Assembly (NCBI GenBank): GCA_947166275.1
Contig: CAMVDP010000010.1
Span: 1 to 57,798 of the forward strand
Length of the DNA: 57,798 nt
Reading direction: 5' to 3'
From: an uncultured Clostridia bacterium
GTDB taxonomy: Bacteria; Bacillota; Clostridia; Oscillospirales; Ruminococcaceae
Part shown: positions 42,779 to 51,903 of the stretch, piece by piece
Layout: every line of letters starts with the position of its first letter
Numbering within the stretch: the stretch's first letter is position 1
Position numbers and translations under genes: made by a program
Notes under the pieces: generated by a model
Database searches by the model: none
Seen by the model: only the letters and a program-made list of their open reading frames with translations
What the model was told of the DNA's origin: nothing

Positions 42779-43714
42779 TTGACTAAACAGGAAAAGTCTC
42801 TCTATATCGAGGACAATAAGTTCCGATACACATTGAGAGAAATGAAAAAGAATATCGGGGTCTACGGACTTATTGCTCCGTACTTCGTACTGTTCTTGAT
42901 ATTTATGATCATTCCGGTCATCATTTCGCTCCCTATGGGATTTACCAACTTCAATATGGCGCAGTTCCCCCGCTGGGTAGGACTCAGCAACTTCTACTCG
43001 CTGTTTCTTGAGGACGAGGTATTCCTGAAGGCTATCGAGAACACGCTTGTGTTTGCGGTGGTAACGGGACCTATAAGCTACATACTCTGCTTCATACTTG
43101 CGTGGCTCATAAATGAGCTTCCCGGGCCGATGAAAACGATCTTCACATTCGTTTTCTACGCTCCGACGCTCGCAGGTAACATCTACACCACCTGGCAGCT
43201 CATATTCTCCGGTGATACCTATGGTATAATGAATGCGTACCTGATCAACCTCGGTATCGCGAAGGGCGCAATACAGTGGCTCACCGACGCGAACTACATC
43301 ATGGGCGTTCTGATAGTGGTACAGCTGTGGATGGCGCTTGGCGCGGGCTTCCTCGCGATACGCGCAGGTCTTCAGGGTATCCCGAGGGACCGTTATGAAG
43401 CGGGTGCTATCGAAGGCATCAAGAACAGAGGTCAGGAGCTTATCTATGTAACTATCCCGGCTATGGGTCCGCAGCTTATGTTCGCTGCGGTAATGCAGAT
43501 AACTTCGTCATTCACGGCAGGCGACATCGGGCGTATGCTCACCGCCTTCCCGACTACCGACTATGCGGGTCATACGATAATGACTCACGCATTCGACTAC
43601 GGCTCGATAAGATACGAAATGGGCTATTCTTCGGCGATATGCTTCGTGCTGTTCGCGGTAATGCTCATTGCCAACTGGGCAATCAAGAAGCTGCTTGGCA
43701 AGTATCTCGATTAA
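42779..43714 (+). CDS. Carbohydrate ABC transporter permease, MalF type (pair 1)
   Basis: A 311-residue inner-membrane permease with about six transmembrane segments. The EAA loop reads YEAGAIEGIKNRGQELIYVT, which contacts a MalK/MsmK-type ATPase. It starts with TTG behind AGGAGG, 20 bp after the solute-binding protein gene. It pairs with the MalG-type permease that follows. Confidence 0.93.
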   Translation: MTKQEKSLYIEDNKFRYTLREMKKNIGVYGLIAPYFVLFLIFMIIPVIISLPMGFTNFNMAQFPRWVGLSNFYSLFLEDEVFLKAIENTLVFAVVTGPISYILCFILAWLINELPGPMKTIFTFVFYAPTLAGNIYTTWQLIFSGDTYGIMNAYLINLGIAKGAIQWLTDANYIMGVLIVVQLWMALGAGFLAIRAGLQGIPRDRYEAGAIEGIKNRGQELIYVTIPAMGPQLMFAAVMQITSSFTAGDIGRMLTAFPTTDYAGHTIMTHAFDYGSIRYEMGYSSAICFVLFAVMLIANWAIKKLLGKYLD

Positions 43715-43768
43715 GCCGAACGGCTGTCACAAAACAAAAAATTACGATCAACCGAAAGGACGGTAGTC

Positions 43769-44629
43769 ATGAGACCCAGAAAATCCAGAAAGAAATATGG
43801 CGGGAGCCGCGGCGGCGACATAGCCATTTTTATACTGCTGATGCTGCTCGGACTGTTCATGCTGTTCCCGATCTATCTCTCGGCGATACAGTCCATAAAG
43901 CCTTCGGAGGAACTGTTCCTCTTCCCGCCGAAGCTTTACGCTATGGCACCTACAAATCAGAACTACGTTGACCTTATCAACACAGCTTCGAACATGTGGG
44001 TACCGTTCAGCCGATACATATTCAACTCCGTATTCGTTGCGATAGTAGTTACCGTCGCGCAGCTCTTATTCTCCTCCTCCGCGGCGTACGCGCTCGCGAA
44101 GGTGCAGTTCCCCGGCAGAAAGATGCTCAACAAGATAATTGAGATCACCCTTCTGTTCACGAGTACGGTACTTTACATAATGCAGTACATCGTAATGGCG
44201 ACCATCGGTATCATCGATACCTACCTTGCTATAACGCTTCCGTACATTGCGACTTCCATGGGACTGTTCCTTATGAGACAGTTCATAGGTCAGCTTCCCG
44301 ACGCGCTCATTGAGGCGGCTTACCTCGACGGCGCAGGTCAGATAAGGATATGCTGGCAGATAGTTATGCCGAACGTAAAGCCTGCGTGGCTCACGCTTAT
44401 GATCTTTGCGTTCAACGGCGCATGGCAGATCAACGGATATTCATTCATCTATAACGAAGCATTAAAACCGATCCCTACGGTATTGCAGCAGATAAGCGCC
44501 TCGGGTATCGCACGTGCGGGTGTCGCGGCAGCGGCTACCGTTGTGCTGATGATACCGCCGATGCTGATATTCCTGCTGTGTCAGAGCTCAGTCGTTGAAA
44601 CAATGGCACAGAGCGGTCTTAAAGATTAA
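43769..44629 (+). CDS. Carbohydrate ABC transporter permease, MalG type (pair 1)
   Basis: A 286-residue permease with six transmembrane segments. The EAA loop is LIEAAYLDGAGQIRICWQIV. The basic N-terminus (MRPRKSRKKYGGSRGGD) precedes the first membrane segment. It partners with the upstream MalF-type protein; the cluster's own ATPases are of the LolD type, so an MsmK-type ATPase must come from elsewhere, possibly the gene at 1-121. Confidence 0.93.
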   Translation: MRPRKSRKKYGGSRGGDIAIFILLMLLGLFMLFPIYLSAIQSIKPSEELFLFPPKLYAMAPTNQNYVDLINTASNMWVPFSRYIFNSVFVAIVVTVAQLLFSSSAAYALAKVQFPGRKMLNKIIEITLLFTSTVLYIMQYIVMATIGIIDTYLAITLPYIATSMGLFLMRQFIGQLPDALIEAAYLDGAGQIRICWQIVMPNVKPAWLTLMIFAFNGAWQINGYSFIYNEALKPIPTVLQQISASGIARAGVAAAATVVLMIPPMLIFLLCQSSVVETMAQSGLKD

Positions 44630-44654
44630 CAGATATCAAGAAAGGATGATTTTA

Positions 44655-46250
44655 ATGTCGTTACGCAAAAAGCTTGCGGCTGTGGCTATGGCTGCCGTCG
44701 TATCGCTTACCGCTCTTTCGGTCTCGGCCGGTGCCGACGAGCCGTATACGGGCTATAACTACGACTGGTGGGGCGACCCGATACCCTCGCAGAACGGCTT
44801 CGTAGTCGACAAGGTCGTTGACGGAAGCGACATGGGACTTGACAAGCTCGATTACAGCGACAAGTCAAGCACCATGCAGGCGCAGCTCAAAAACCTCTCG
44901 GAGCCTGCGGATATATTCATAGATCAGAAATTCGGAAAGTTCTATATCGCGGACAGCAAAAACAACCGTATCATTGTTACCGACGAGAACTTCGACCCGA
45001 AGAATACAAGAGTCATCGATACTCTGCACTACGGGAGCGAGTTTCCGGAAAGCACCAGTACGATAAAGAAGACGACATTCAAGAACCCGCAGGGCGTGTA
45101 TGTCAGAACAAACACAGAGGGCTACACCCGCATATACGTGGCGGATTACGATAACAACAGAGTCGTTGCCTTCAATGAAAACAATGAGATCGTAATGGAG
45201 TATGTACGTCCGTCAAGCGATGTGTTCGATGAGGATAAGACTTTCAATCCCAAGAAGGTCATTGTTGACAGCGCGTTCAACGTGTATGTCATCGTTCCTT
45301 CGATAACACAGGGTGCTCTCCAGTTCTCGGAGTTCGGACTGTTCAATTCCTACTATGGCGCGAACCGAGTAGAGGCTACCGCCGAGGTCATCGCACAGCA
45401 GTTCTGGAAGCTCATCTACACCCGTGACCAGATAATCGCGATGCGCCGTTCGGTCGCTATCTCGATATCGAACCTCGATGTTGACGAGGAAGGCTTCATC
45501 TACACCGTTACCGAGACCAAGAGCGCCGATACCGACGTTCTGAAGAAGCTCAACCCGGCGGGTACGAACATATTCATCAAGCTCGGTTATTCGGAGAACA
45601 CCTTCGGTGATTTCGCAACAAGATATTACAAGGGTACCAGCTACTCCTCCGCGATAACGGACGTTGATGTTGACGAGCAAGGCAACATCTACCTGCTCGA
45701 CTTCGCAACGGGACGCGTGTTCCAGTACACCGACGAGTGCGACCTTCTGTTCATCTTCGGTACGAAGGGCTACAAGAACTCGCAGGGCACCCAGAAGGGC
45801 ACGTTCCGCTCGGTATCGGCGGTCGAGACATACCATGACAAGGTTTATGTAGTGGATAACATCAAGAACAGCATAACCGTGTTCAAACAGACGGAGTTCG
45901 GCGCTATCGTGCAGAAAGCGATAAAGCTCTTCAATGAGGGTCTTTACGATGAGGCTAAAGCTCCGTGGGAGGAAGTATTAAGGCGCGACGCGAACTATTG
46001 GCTCGCTTATATCGGACTCGGAAATGCTTACCTGAACCAGAATGATTATCAGACGGCGCTCGATTACTTCTACCGCACTTCACGCGCGGGCTACAACAGA
46101 GCGTTCAAGAGCTTCCGAATCGAATTCATAAGGGCGAACTTCAACTGGATGCTCATAATAGTGCTTGTTATAATCGTGGCTCTGATAGTTTTAAGCTATG
46201 TGCGTAAATCTATCAGGAAGAAAAAAGCGGCTGCAAAAGGGGGTAAATGA
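44655..46250 (+). CDS. Secreted NHL-repeat and TPR protein with C-terminal membrane anchor
   Basis: A 531-residue protein. The ATG at 44655 (after AAAGGATG) gives a signal peptide ending SVSAGA. NHL-type propeller blades appear as FYIADSKNNRIIVTD (~95), IYVADYDNNRVVAFNE (~160), NIYLLDFATGRVFQYTDE (~344) and VYVVDNIKNSITVFKQ (~397). TPR repeats follow (~430-480) and a transmembrane segment (~500-520) with a Lys-rich cytoplasmic end. Propellers of this type bind proteins or sugars. It overlaps the YIP1 gene (ATGA). A membrane-anchored scaffold on the outer face is the likely role. Confidence 0.82.
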   Translation: MSLRKKLAAVAMAAVVSLTALSVSAGADEPYTGYNYDWWGDPIPSQNGFVVDKVVDGSDMGLDKLDYSDKSSTMQAQLKNLSEPADIFIDQKFGKFYIADSKNNRIIVTDENFDPKNTRVIDTLHYGSEFPESTSTIKKTTFKNPQGVYVRTNTEGYTRIYVADYDNNRVVAFNENNEIVMEYVRPSSDVFDEDKTFNPKKVIVDSAFNVYVIVPSITQGALQFSEFGLFNSYYGANRVEATAEVIAQQFWKLIYTRDQIIAMRRSVAISISNLDVDEEGFIYTVTETKSADTDVLKKLNPAGTNIFIKLGYSENTFGDFATRYYKGTSYSSAITDVDVDEQGNIYLLDFATGRVFQYTDECDLLFIFGTKGYKNSQGTQKGTFRSVSAVETYHDKVYVVDNIKNSITVFKQTEFGAIVQKAIKLFNEGLYDEAKAPWEEVLRRDANYWLAYIGLGNAYLNQNDYQTALDYFYRTSRAGYNRAFKSFRIEFIRANFNWMLIIVLVIIVALIVLSYVRKSIRKKKAAAKGGK

Positions 46251-46891
46251 ATATGAGATTTGATCTTGATCTTCCTGCCTGGAAATGGCCGTTTTACGTG
46301 ATGAGGCACCCGTTCGAGGGTTATGAAGACCTTCGATGGAAAAAAGGCTACAACATGAAAGTCGCGTGGGTCATCGTTATCGCGTTCTTCATCATAAGCG
46401 TCGCGAGCGCGCAGTTCACGGGCTTCCTGTTCAACAGGACCTATGTAAAGGTGTTCAACATCGTTCCGTATTTCTCATCGTCGGTAATTCTGTTCCTGAC
46501 ATGGGTGATAGGAAACTGGTCGCTGTGTACGCTGTTTGACGGCGAAGGTACCATGAAGAATATCTTCTGTGTATCGGCATATGCGCTACTGCCTTATCTC
46601 TTCTCCGAGGTGATAGTTATAATCGCCAGCAACTTCCTGCTTCGCACGGAGGGCGGATTCATAACCTTCTTCAGATACCTCGGCATCGTATGGTCGGTCG
46701 TGCTGATGATATCAGCTATGAAGACCGTACATCAGTACTCGATACCGAAAACGCTCGTCGCGATGTTCTTCACGGTCGTTGCGATGGCAATCATCCTCTT
46801 CCTTGCGGTACTGCTGCTGACACTGTTCCAGCAGGTATTCGTATTCGGTTATTCCGTATATACGGAGCTTATGTACAGATTCAGTATTTAG
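46247..46891 (+). CDS. YIP1 family membrane protein
   Basis: A 214-residue protein with about five transmembrane segments, starting with a Trp/Pro-rich cytoplasmic part (PAWKWPFYVMRHPFEGYEDL) typical of bacterial YIP1-domain proteins. The segment GTMKNIFCVSAYALLPYLFS is also family-typical. It overlaps the NHL/TPR gene stop. Its role in bacteria is unknown; its repeated association with DUF5696 and sugar permease genes suggests a membrane component or assembly factor of this system. Confidence 0.82.
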   Translation: MNMRFDLDLPAWKWPFYVMRHPFEGYEDLRWKKGYNMKVAWVIVIAFFIISVASAQFTGFLFNRTYVKVFNIVPYFSSSVILFLTWVIGNWSLCTLFDGEGTMKNIFCVSAYALLPYLFSEVIVIIASNFLLRTEGGFITFFRYLGIVWSVVLMISAMKTVHQYSIPKTLVAMFFTVVAMAIILFLAVLLLTLFQQVFVFGYSVYTELMYRFSI

Positions 46892-46936
46892 CAACGGTAA
46901 TTCGTAAAGATATGACCATATATTGGAGGTTATAAA

Positions 46937-49279
46937 ATGCAAAGTATAAGGAAAAGGCTGCTTGCCTGCTGCCTCGCCGCGGTGATATCGGTCTCCGCAG
47001 CTTCGACAGCAGTGTTGTCGGTGGCGGACGATACCGCAGATATCGCGGATGCTCCCGCAGATGACGGTGCCGCAGCCGAAGAGATATCGGAGGAGGATAA
47101 CGGCATATATGTGACCGAGGAAGACGCTCTCGCGGATATGAAGGTATTCGCCGAGAACTCCCGTCTCGCCCTGTATGTCAATGAGAAGACCGCCGTGTTT
47201 GCTATCGAAGACAAAAAGAACGGACACAAGTGGTGGTCGGCTTACTACAACACCGATTCTTCCAACAAGACAAGACTCAGCAAACGCAGCACGCCTATAT
47301 CCATAGATGTCGTAAGCACCGAGACCAAGACAGTGGAAACATCGGTACGTGCGTACGATTCAAACGTCAAGAAAAAGGTCGAGAAGATCGACGGCGGTGT
47401 GCGCTTTACATTCAGCTACACAAAATATGATATCGACGTACCGCTTGATATCATCATCAACGCCGACGGTACGTTCAGCGCTACGGTACACTCGGACATG
47501 ATCGCCGAGAACCGTCCCGAGACAAATCATACCACCGGTGATACGGGATATCAGATACTCAACATTCACGTGCTTGAGAACCTTGCTTCGACAGCATACA
47601 CCGAGGAAGGCATGATAGTCGTTCCCGACGGCTCCGGTGCAGTTATCAACTACAACAACGGCACGAGCTACGGCGACAACAACACTTTCAAGTCAAAGGT
47701 GTACGGTGATGACCTCGCGGTCGGCAAGCTTTACGCGGGCGACCTTATCGAGAAGGTAACGATGCCGGTAATGGCGAATATAAATAAGTCCGCCGGCGCG
47801 ACGCTCGTTATGATAGCTACCGACGGTGACGCGTATGCTACCGAGCACGCTATGGTGACCGGACAGAACGTTACAGACCTCAACTCGTGCTGGTTCGAGT
47901 ATTCCGTCAGAACGAGAGACAACTACTTCATGGGCAACAGCAACACGGCGCTCACAGTTTATGAGGCCGAGGGTATAAAGGTCGGCGACCTTACCACCAC
48001 ATACTATCCGTTATACGGTGATGATGTTTCTTTCACCGACGTTGCCGATGTTTACAGAGACTACCTTGTTAACACGATGGGTGTTCAGCAGAAGGTGAAG
48101 GCCGAAAAGGCTCCGTATTACCTCACGCTGTTCGGCGGAACGGTCAAGACCCAATCCGTGCTTGGCTTCCCGGTGGATATCCAGACTGCCGCGACGACCT
48201 ACTCACAGGCGCTCGATATGGTGAAGCAGCTTGAAAGCAAGGGTGTAAACGACATCAAGATAATCTACGAGGATTTCAGCGAGACCGGTATAGTCGGCGA
48301 GATAGCCGCGAACTTCCAGTATTCATCAAAGCTCGGCGGTAAGAATGATTACGTCGAGTTCAAGAATTACATCGAGTCGCAGGGATATGAACTGTTCCCG
48401 AGCTGCGACATTATGGAGTTCTACAAGTCCGGTAACGGCTACTCGTTCACACTCAACTCGTCGAAGCAGATAACCAAGGCATACGCAACGCAGACACCGT
48501 TTGACCTCGCGTTCGGACTGCCGCATCTTACCAAGAAGAGCTGGACGATACTATCGCCGTGGTATTTCCCGGATATTTTCAACAAGCTCAGCGACAGCTT
48601 CAGTGCCGAGAATACAAAGTGCATCTCGCTCAACCAGGCTTCGAATACGCTGTACAGCGATTTCAGTCGCGAGAACAGCGACGGCAGGGCTTACATAGTA
48701 AGAGAGGATACGATTAATATCCTGAAGGACGGCTATTCCAAGCTCAAGAATGACGGCTTCACGGTACTTGCCGAGAATGCTAACCAGTATCTGCTGCCGT
48801 ATGTGGACTACATCAAGGATGTTCCGCTCTATTCTTCAAACTACGATATCTTCGATTATGATATCCCGTTCGTGGAAATAGTGCTGCACGGTCTGATACC
48901 GTACACCACAAGGGCGATAAACAGATGCGCGGATGCTGAAGAGCTGAGAATGCTCGCACTTCTTACGGGTACACCGATACATTACGAAATGATGTACAAC
49001 AACCCGAACAAGTTCGCGGACAGCGAGTATGATGTACTCTACTACACCAACTACACCGGCTGGATCGACCGCTCGGTCAATGAGTATAAGCTCTTTGACG
49101 AGATCGTGAAGTCCGTTTCGGATCAGCAGATCAAGAAGTATGAGAGACTCGCGGCGGGTGAGTATCAGACAACATTCGCAAACGGCAAGACAGTATATGT
49201 CAACACCGAAACTAATGAAGTGAAGTTCAACGGAAAATCGGTGAGCTTGAAAGATTACGGATTGGGGGTCGATGAATAA
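46937..49279 (+). CDS. Secreted DUF5696 protein, possible glycoside-hydrolase-like fold
   Basis: A 780-residue exported protein with a signal peptide (MQSIRKRLLACCLAAVISVS, cleavage near residue 30). Residues ~50-330 look like a beta-sandwich domain (NGIYVTEEDALADMKVFAEN, NKKNGHKWW-like opening, VPDGSGAVINYNNGTSYGDN). Residues ~400-740 alternate strands and helices in a way that suggests a TIM barrel (KGVNDIKIIYEDFSETG, ECISLNQASNTLYSDFSREN-like, FTVLAENANQYLLPYVDYI). DUF5696 proteins recur beside sugar ABC and YIP1 genes in Firmicutes. A carbohydrate-active enzyme or binding protein is my inference; catalytic residues are not established. Confidence 0.8.
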   Translation: MQSIRKRLLACCLAAVISVSAASTAVLSVADDTADIADAPADDGAAAEEISEEDNGIYVTEEDALADMKVFAENSRLALYVNEKTAVFAIEDKKNGHKWWSAYYNTDSSNKTRLSKRSTPISIDVVSTETKTVETSVRAYDSNVKKKVEKIDGGVRFTFSYTKYDIDVPLDIIINADGTFSATVHSDMIAENRPETNHTTGDTGYQILNIHVLENLASTAYTEEGMIVVPDGSGAVINYNNGTSYGDNNTFKSKVYGDDLAVGKLYAGDLIEKVTMPVMANINKSAGATLVMIATDGDAYATEHAMVTGQNVTDLNSCWFEYSVRTRDNYFMGNSNTALTVYEAEGIKVGDLTTTYYPLYGDDVSFTDVADVYRDYLVNTMGVQQKVKAEKAPYYLTLFGGTVKTQSVLGFPVDIQTAATTYSQALDMVKQLESKGVNDIKIIYEDFSETGIVGEIAANFQYSSKLGGKNDYVEFKNYIESQGYELFPSCDIMEFYKSGNGYSFTLNSSKQITKAYATQTPFDLAFGLPHLTKKSWTILSPWYFPDIFNKLSDSFSAENTKCISLNQASNTLYSDFSRENSDGRAYIVREDTINILKDGYSKLKNDGFTVLAENANQYLLPYVDYIKDVPLYSSNYDIFDYDIPFVEIVLHGLIPYTTRAINRCADAEELRMLALLTGTPIHYEMMYNNPNKFADSEYDVLYYTNYTGWIDRSVNEYKLFDEIVKSVSDQQIKKYERLAAGEYQTTFANGKTVYVNTETNEVKFNGKSVSLKDYGLGVDE

Positions 49280-50448
49280 TGAGTGAGCTTGAAAACGAGA
49301 AGCTCGAAGGCGCCGTTTCATCGACTGCCGACGAGGTCACGGAAACAGTGACAGAGACAGTGACCGAAACTGTCGCGGAGAACATCACCGAGGTCGCCGA
49401 GGAGGCACCGAAGAAGAAAGCGGCAGTTCACATGACCGCTTCCGCAGCGGCACTCAACGCCGAGGGCGAGGTGGATATCCGCCGCAGAAAGCCCCGCGAG
49501 GTAAAACAGATAAAGGAATCGAAGATATCCTACGAGCGCAAGAAGGGGCTGTATGGCTATGGCTTCGTGGCTCTGTGGATAGTCGGCGTGCTTTATATGT
49601 TCATAGTCCCGATGTGCCAGTCGCTGTGGTACGCGATGTGCAAGACCGAGCTCGTTAATGATGCCGCAAGACAGGCGGAGCTCGGAATGAGCGGCCCGGG
49701 CATCTACACCGAGTGGAACAATTTCGAGAATATCCGCTGGGCATTCACTATAAACCCGGATTACCCGAAGAACCTCGCTACATCGCTTGGCGAGACAGCG
49801 TACACCGTACCGCTCGTACTCGTGTTCTCGCTGTTCGTGGCGCTGCTGCTCAATGACAAGTTCAAGGGCAGGACTCTGGCGCGAGCGATATTCTTCCTGC
49901 CGGTACTGATAGCGACAGGTCCCGTGCTCTCGGTCATCAACGGTGATATGCTTTCGCAGGGAATATCCGACGCGGAGCAGTTTTCCGCCTTGTTCAAAAC
50001 GAACTTCGTTGAGGACTTCCTGATGTTCATGGGTCTCAATAATATCAGCCAGTCGCTTGCGGACGCGGTATCCGAGGTCACGAGCTCGATGCTTAACCTG
50101 ATCTGGGATTCCGGTATCCAGATACTGATATTCATATCCGCGCTGCAGACGATACCGACCTCCGCGAAAGAGGCGGCATCCATGGAGGGCGCTACGGGCT
50201 GGGAGTTCTTCTGGAAGATAACCTTCCCGACCATCTCCCCGATGATCCTTGTAAACCTCGTTTATACGACCATCGACGCGTTCGTAAAGTCCGACAACCC
50301 CGTAATGCGTCAGGTAATGACCTACATCAAGCAGTGGGAGTATGACCACGCTTCGGCAATGGCTTGGATCTACTTCGCGATAATCGGCGTGATACTTGCG
50401 GCGATAACCGGAATAGTTTCGAGATTCATATTCTATCAGGTAGATTAA
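49279..50448 (+). CDS. Carbohydrate ABC transporter permease, MalF type (pair 2)
   Basis: A 389-residue permease. An unusual acidic, Thr/Glu/Val-repeat N-terminal extension of ~90 residues (ETVTETVTETVAENITEV) precedes six transmembrane segments. The EAA loop is SAKEAASMEGATGWEFFWKI. The stop of the DUF5696 gene and this start share a base (TAATG), so the two are translationally coupled. The extension may mediate a cytoplasmic contact not present in pair 1. Confidence 0.9.
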   Translation: MSELENEKLEGAVSSTADEVTETVTETVTETVAENITEVAEEAPKKKAAVHMTASAAALNAEGEVDIRRRKPREVKQIKESKISYERKKGLYGYGFVALWIVGVLYMFIVPMCQSLWYAMCKTELVNDAARQAELGMSGPGIYTEWNNFENIRWAFTINPDYPKNLATSLGETAYTVPLVLVFSLFVALLLNDKFKGRTLARAIFFLPVLIATGPVLSVINGDMLSQGISDAEQFSALFKTNFVEDFLMFMGLNNISQSLADAVSEVTSSMLNLIWDSGIQILIFISALQTIPTSAKEAASMEGATGWEFFWKITFPTISPMILVNLVYTTIDAFVKSDNPVMRQVMTYIKQWEYDHASAMAWIYFAIIGVILAAITGIVSRFIFYQVD

Positions 50449-50460
50449 GGAGGTGCTTCA

Positions 50461-51567
50461 ATGGACAACGAAAATATTCAGGCTGTACCGGAAGCAGCTT
50501 CCGTAAAGACAAAATCCAGAAGACAGCTCAAGAAGGAAGAAAAGAAGCGCTTGAGCAAGTTCCATGTCAGCAGCTGGGAGATAATCACCCACTACTTCAA
50601 GTATAACGACGCGGAAAAGAAGCATTACAAGTACATTCTCGGCAGACGCGTGGGCGAGAAGGTATGGCCCGTGTTCCGCTTCCTTATCCTCTTCGGACTC
50701 GCTTTTGTCGTAGTTTACCCGATACTTTACATGATCTCCTGCGCGATAAGACCGCAGGTAGATATGACAGACCCGTCCATCATGTGGATCCCGAAGACCT
50801 TCACGCTTTCGAACCTGGTCGAGACATGGGTGGCTATCGACTACCCCGAGCTCGTATGGGATACCGTGACCGTCAACGTGGTCTGCTCGATAATCCAGGT
50901 ACTTACCTGCTCGATAGTCGGATATGGCTTCGCGCGATTCAAGTTCAAGGGTAAGGGTATTATGTTCGGCATAGTTATAATGCAGATCGTAGTTCCTACA
51001 CAGGTAATCCTTATCCCGCAGTACATGCAGTTCAGATACTTCAACCCGCTCGGCATCGTCGGTCTGTTCAACGGCGGCGAAGCTGTGAACCTTGCGGACT
51101 CGCCTCTCGCACTCTACATGATGGCGTTCTTCTGCAACGGTATAAGAGCCGGTCTGTTCATCTTCCTGTTCAGACAGTTCTTCCGCGGACTTCCGAAAGA
51201 GCTTGAGGACGCTGCATACCTTGACGGCTGCGGCCCGTTCGAGACCTTCGTAAGGATAATGATACCCAACGCGTCCAACTCCTTCCTCACCGTATTTATC
51301 TTCTCGGTAGTATGGTACTGGAACGACTCGTATGTTTCGGGAATGTTCTTCACCAAGTCCAATACTGTTGCGCTTATGGTAAGCAACCTGCATCAGACAA
51401 TATCCGCGTACTACAGCCCCACCGGCACCCCGACGGGTGTTGCGTCCGACTGGCTGGTATGGATCGAGTCAGGATGCTTGCTCTCGATACTACCGATACT
51501 TGTTATGTACATCTTCTTACAGAAGAACTTCGTTGAAGGTATCGAGCGTTCCGGTATCGTCGGTTAA
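50461..51567 (+). CDS. Carbohydrate ABC transporter permease, MalG type (pair 2)
   Basis: A 368-residue permease with a charged ~70-residue cytoplasmic N-terminus (RRQLKKEEKKRLSKFHVSSW) and six transmembrane segments. The EAA loop is ELEDAAYLDGCGPFETFVRI. It follows the second MalF-type permease by 12 bp with an AAGGAGG site. It is the last gene of the cluster and is followed by a strong terminator. Confidence 0.9.
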   Translation: MDNENIQAVPEAASVKTKSRRQLKKEEKKRLSKFHVSSWEIITHYFKYNDAEKKHYKYILGRRVGEKVWPVFRFLILFGLAFVVVYPILYMISCAIRPQVDMTDPSIMWIPKTFTLSNLVETWVAIDYPELVWDTVTVNVVCSIIQVLTCSIVGYGFARFKFKGKGIMFGIVIMQIVVPTQVILIPQYMQFRYFNPLGIVGLFNGGEAVNLADSPLALYMMAFFCNGIRAGLFIFLFRQFFRGLPKELEDAAYLDGCGPFETFVRIMIPNASNSFLTVFIFSVVWYWNDSYVSGMFFTKSNTVALMVSNLHQTISAYYSPTGTPTGVASDWLVWIESGCLLSILPILVMYIFLQKNFVEGIERSGIVG

Positions 51568-51585
51568 AATCCCGATATAAACAAT

Positions 51586-51620
51586 ATCTCCCGCTTGCAG
51601 GTGCAGGCGGGAGATTTTTG
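51586..51620 (+). terminator. Terminator of the ABC/DUF5696 cluster
   Basis: ATCTCCCGC pairs with GCGGGAGAT around a 12-base loop and is followed by TTTTTG. It is the first of three related ATCTCCC hairpins in 400 bp. Confidence 0.9.
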
Positions 51621-51800
51621 TTATTTGCCGAGAAGCATGTCGAGCCGTTCGAGGAGCCGCCCTTTGTTCTGCGGTGAGAGCGCGCGGTATTTTTTGAGCA
51701 GTATAGTTTCGTCTTTCGGCAGTTCGGACTTTGTGAGACCGCGCTTGTCGTTTGTTAGTCCCGCAATGTAGTCGAGGGAGACATTGTAAAATATTAAACA
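51621..51800 (-). pseudogene. C-terminal remnant of an XRE family regulator
   Basis: On the minus strand a frame ending in TAA at 51621-51623 reads FYNVSLDYIAGLTNDKRGLT and ends ALSPQNKGRLLERLDMLLGK. This is the conserved end of XRE regulators (the helix 5 motif fNVSlDYLlGlt plus a tail). Upstream the frame hits a stop at 51798-51800, and no HTH or start codon remains. The break coincides with the start of a hairpin at 51803. It is therefore a decayed gene fragment. Confidence 0.65.
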
Positions 51801-51802
51801 AC

Positions 51803-51838
51803 ATCTCCCACTGCCGCGAGGCAGAGGGAGATTTTTTT
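51803..51838 (+). terminator. Hairpin with T-run, related to the one at 51586
   Basis: ATCTCCC (51803-51809) and GGGAGAT (51826-51832) flank an inner CTGCC/GGCAG pair, followed by seven T residues. It lies at the truncation point of the XRE remnant. A third, partial relative (TATCTCCC ... GGGAAATA) is at about 51925-51955. Confidence 0.8.
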
Positions 51839-51848
51839 ACAAAAACTA

Positions 51849-51877
51849 TTGACATATCGGCGGTTATGGTATATAAT
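51849..51877 (+). promoter_or_regulatory. Consensus sigma-A promoter of the metal efflux genes
   Basis: TTGACA (51849-51854), 17-bp spacer, TATAAT (51872-51877). Confidence 0.9.
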
Positions 51878-51903
51878 AACAATTGAACAAACGTTCAAGT
51901 GTT
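51878..51903 (+). promoter_or_regulatory. CadC/ArsR-SmtB-type operator
   Basis: AACAATTGAAC-AAAC-GTTCAAGTGTT, with arms imperfect at one position, abuts the -10 box and covers the transcription start. It matches the known TGAACA...TGTTCA-like sites of metal-sensing ArsR/SmtB repressors. No arsR/smtB gene is nearby, so the repressor is encoded elsewhere. Confidence 0.7.

Noticed and set aside
49318-50349. Open frame of 343 codons on the minus strand opposite the second MalF-type permease
   Set aside because: It mirrors the permease, has a charged low-quality composition, no ribosome binding site, and lies fully inside a clear gene.
51621-51800. Intact small regulator gene
   Set aside because: The frame has no start codon or HTH and begins after a stop; only the C-terminal end of an XRE protein is left.
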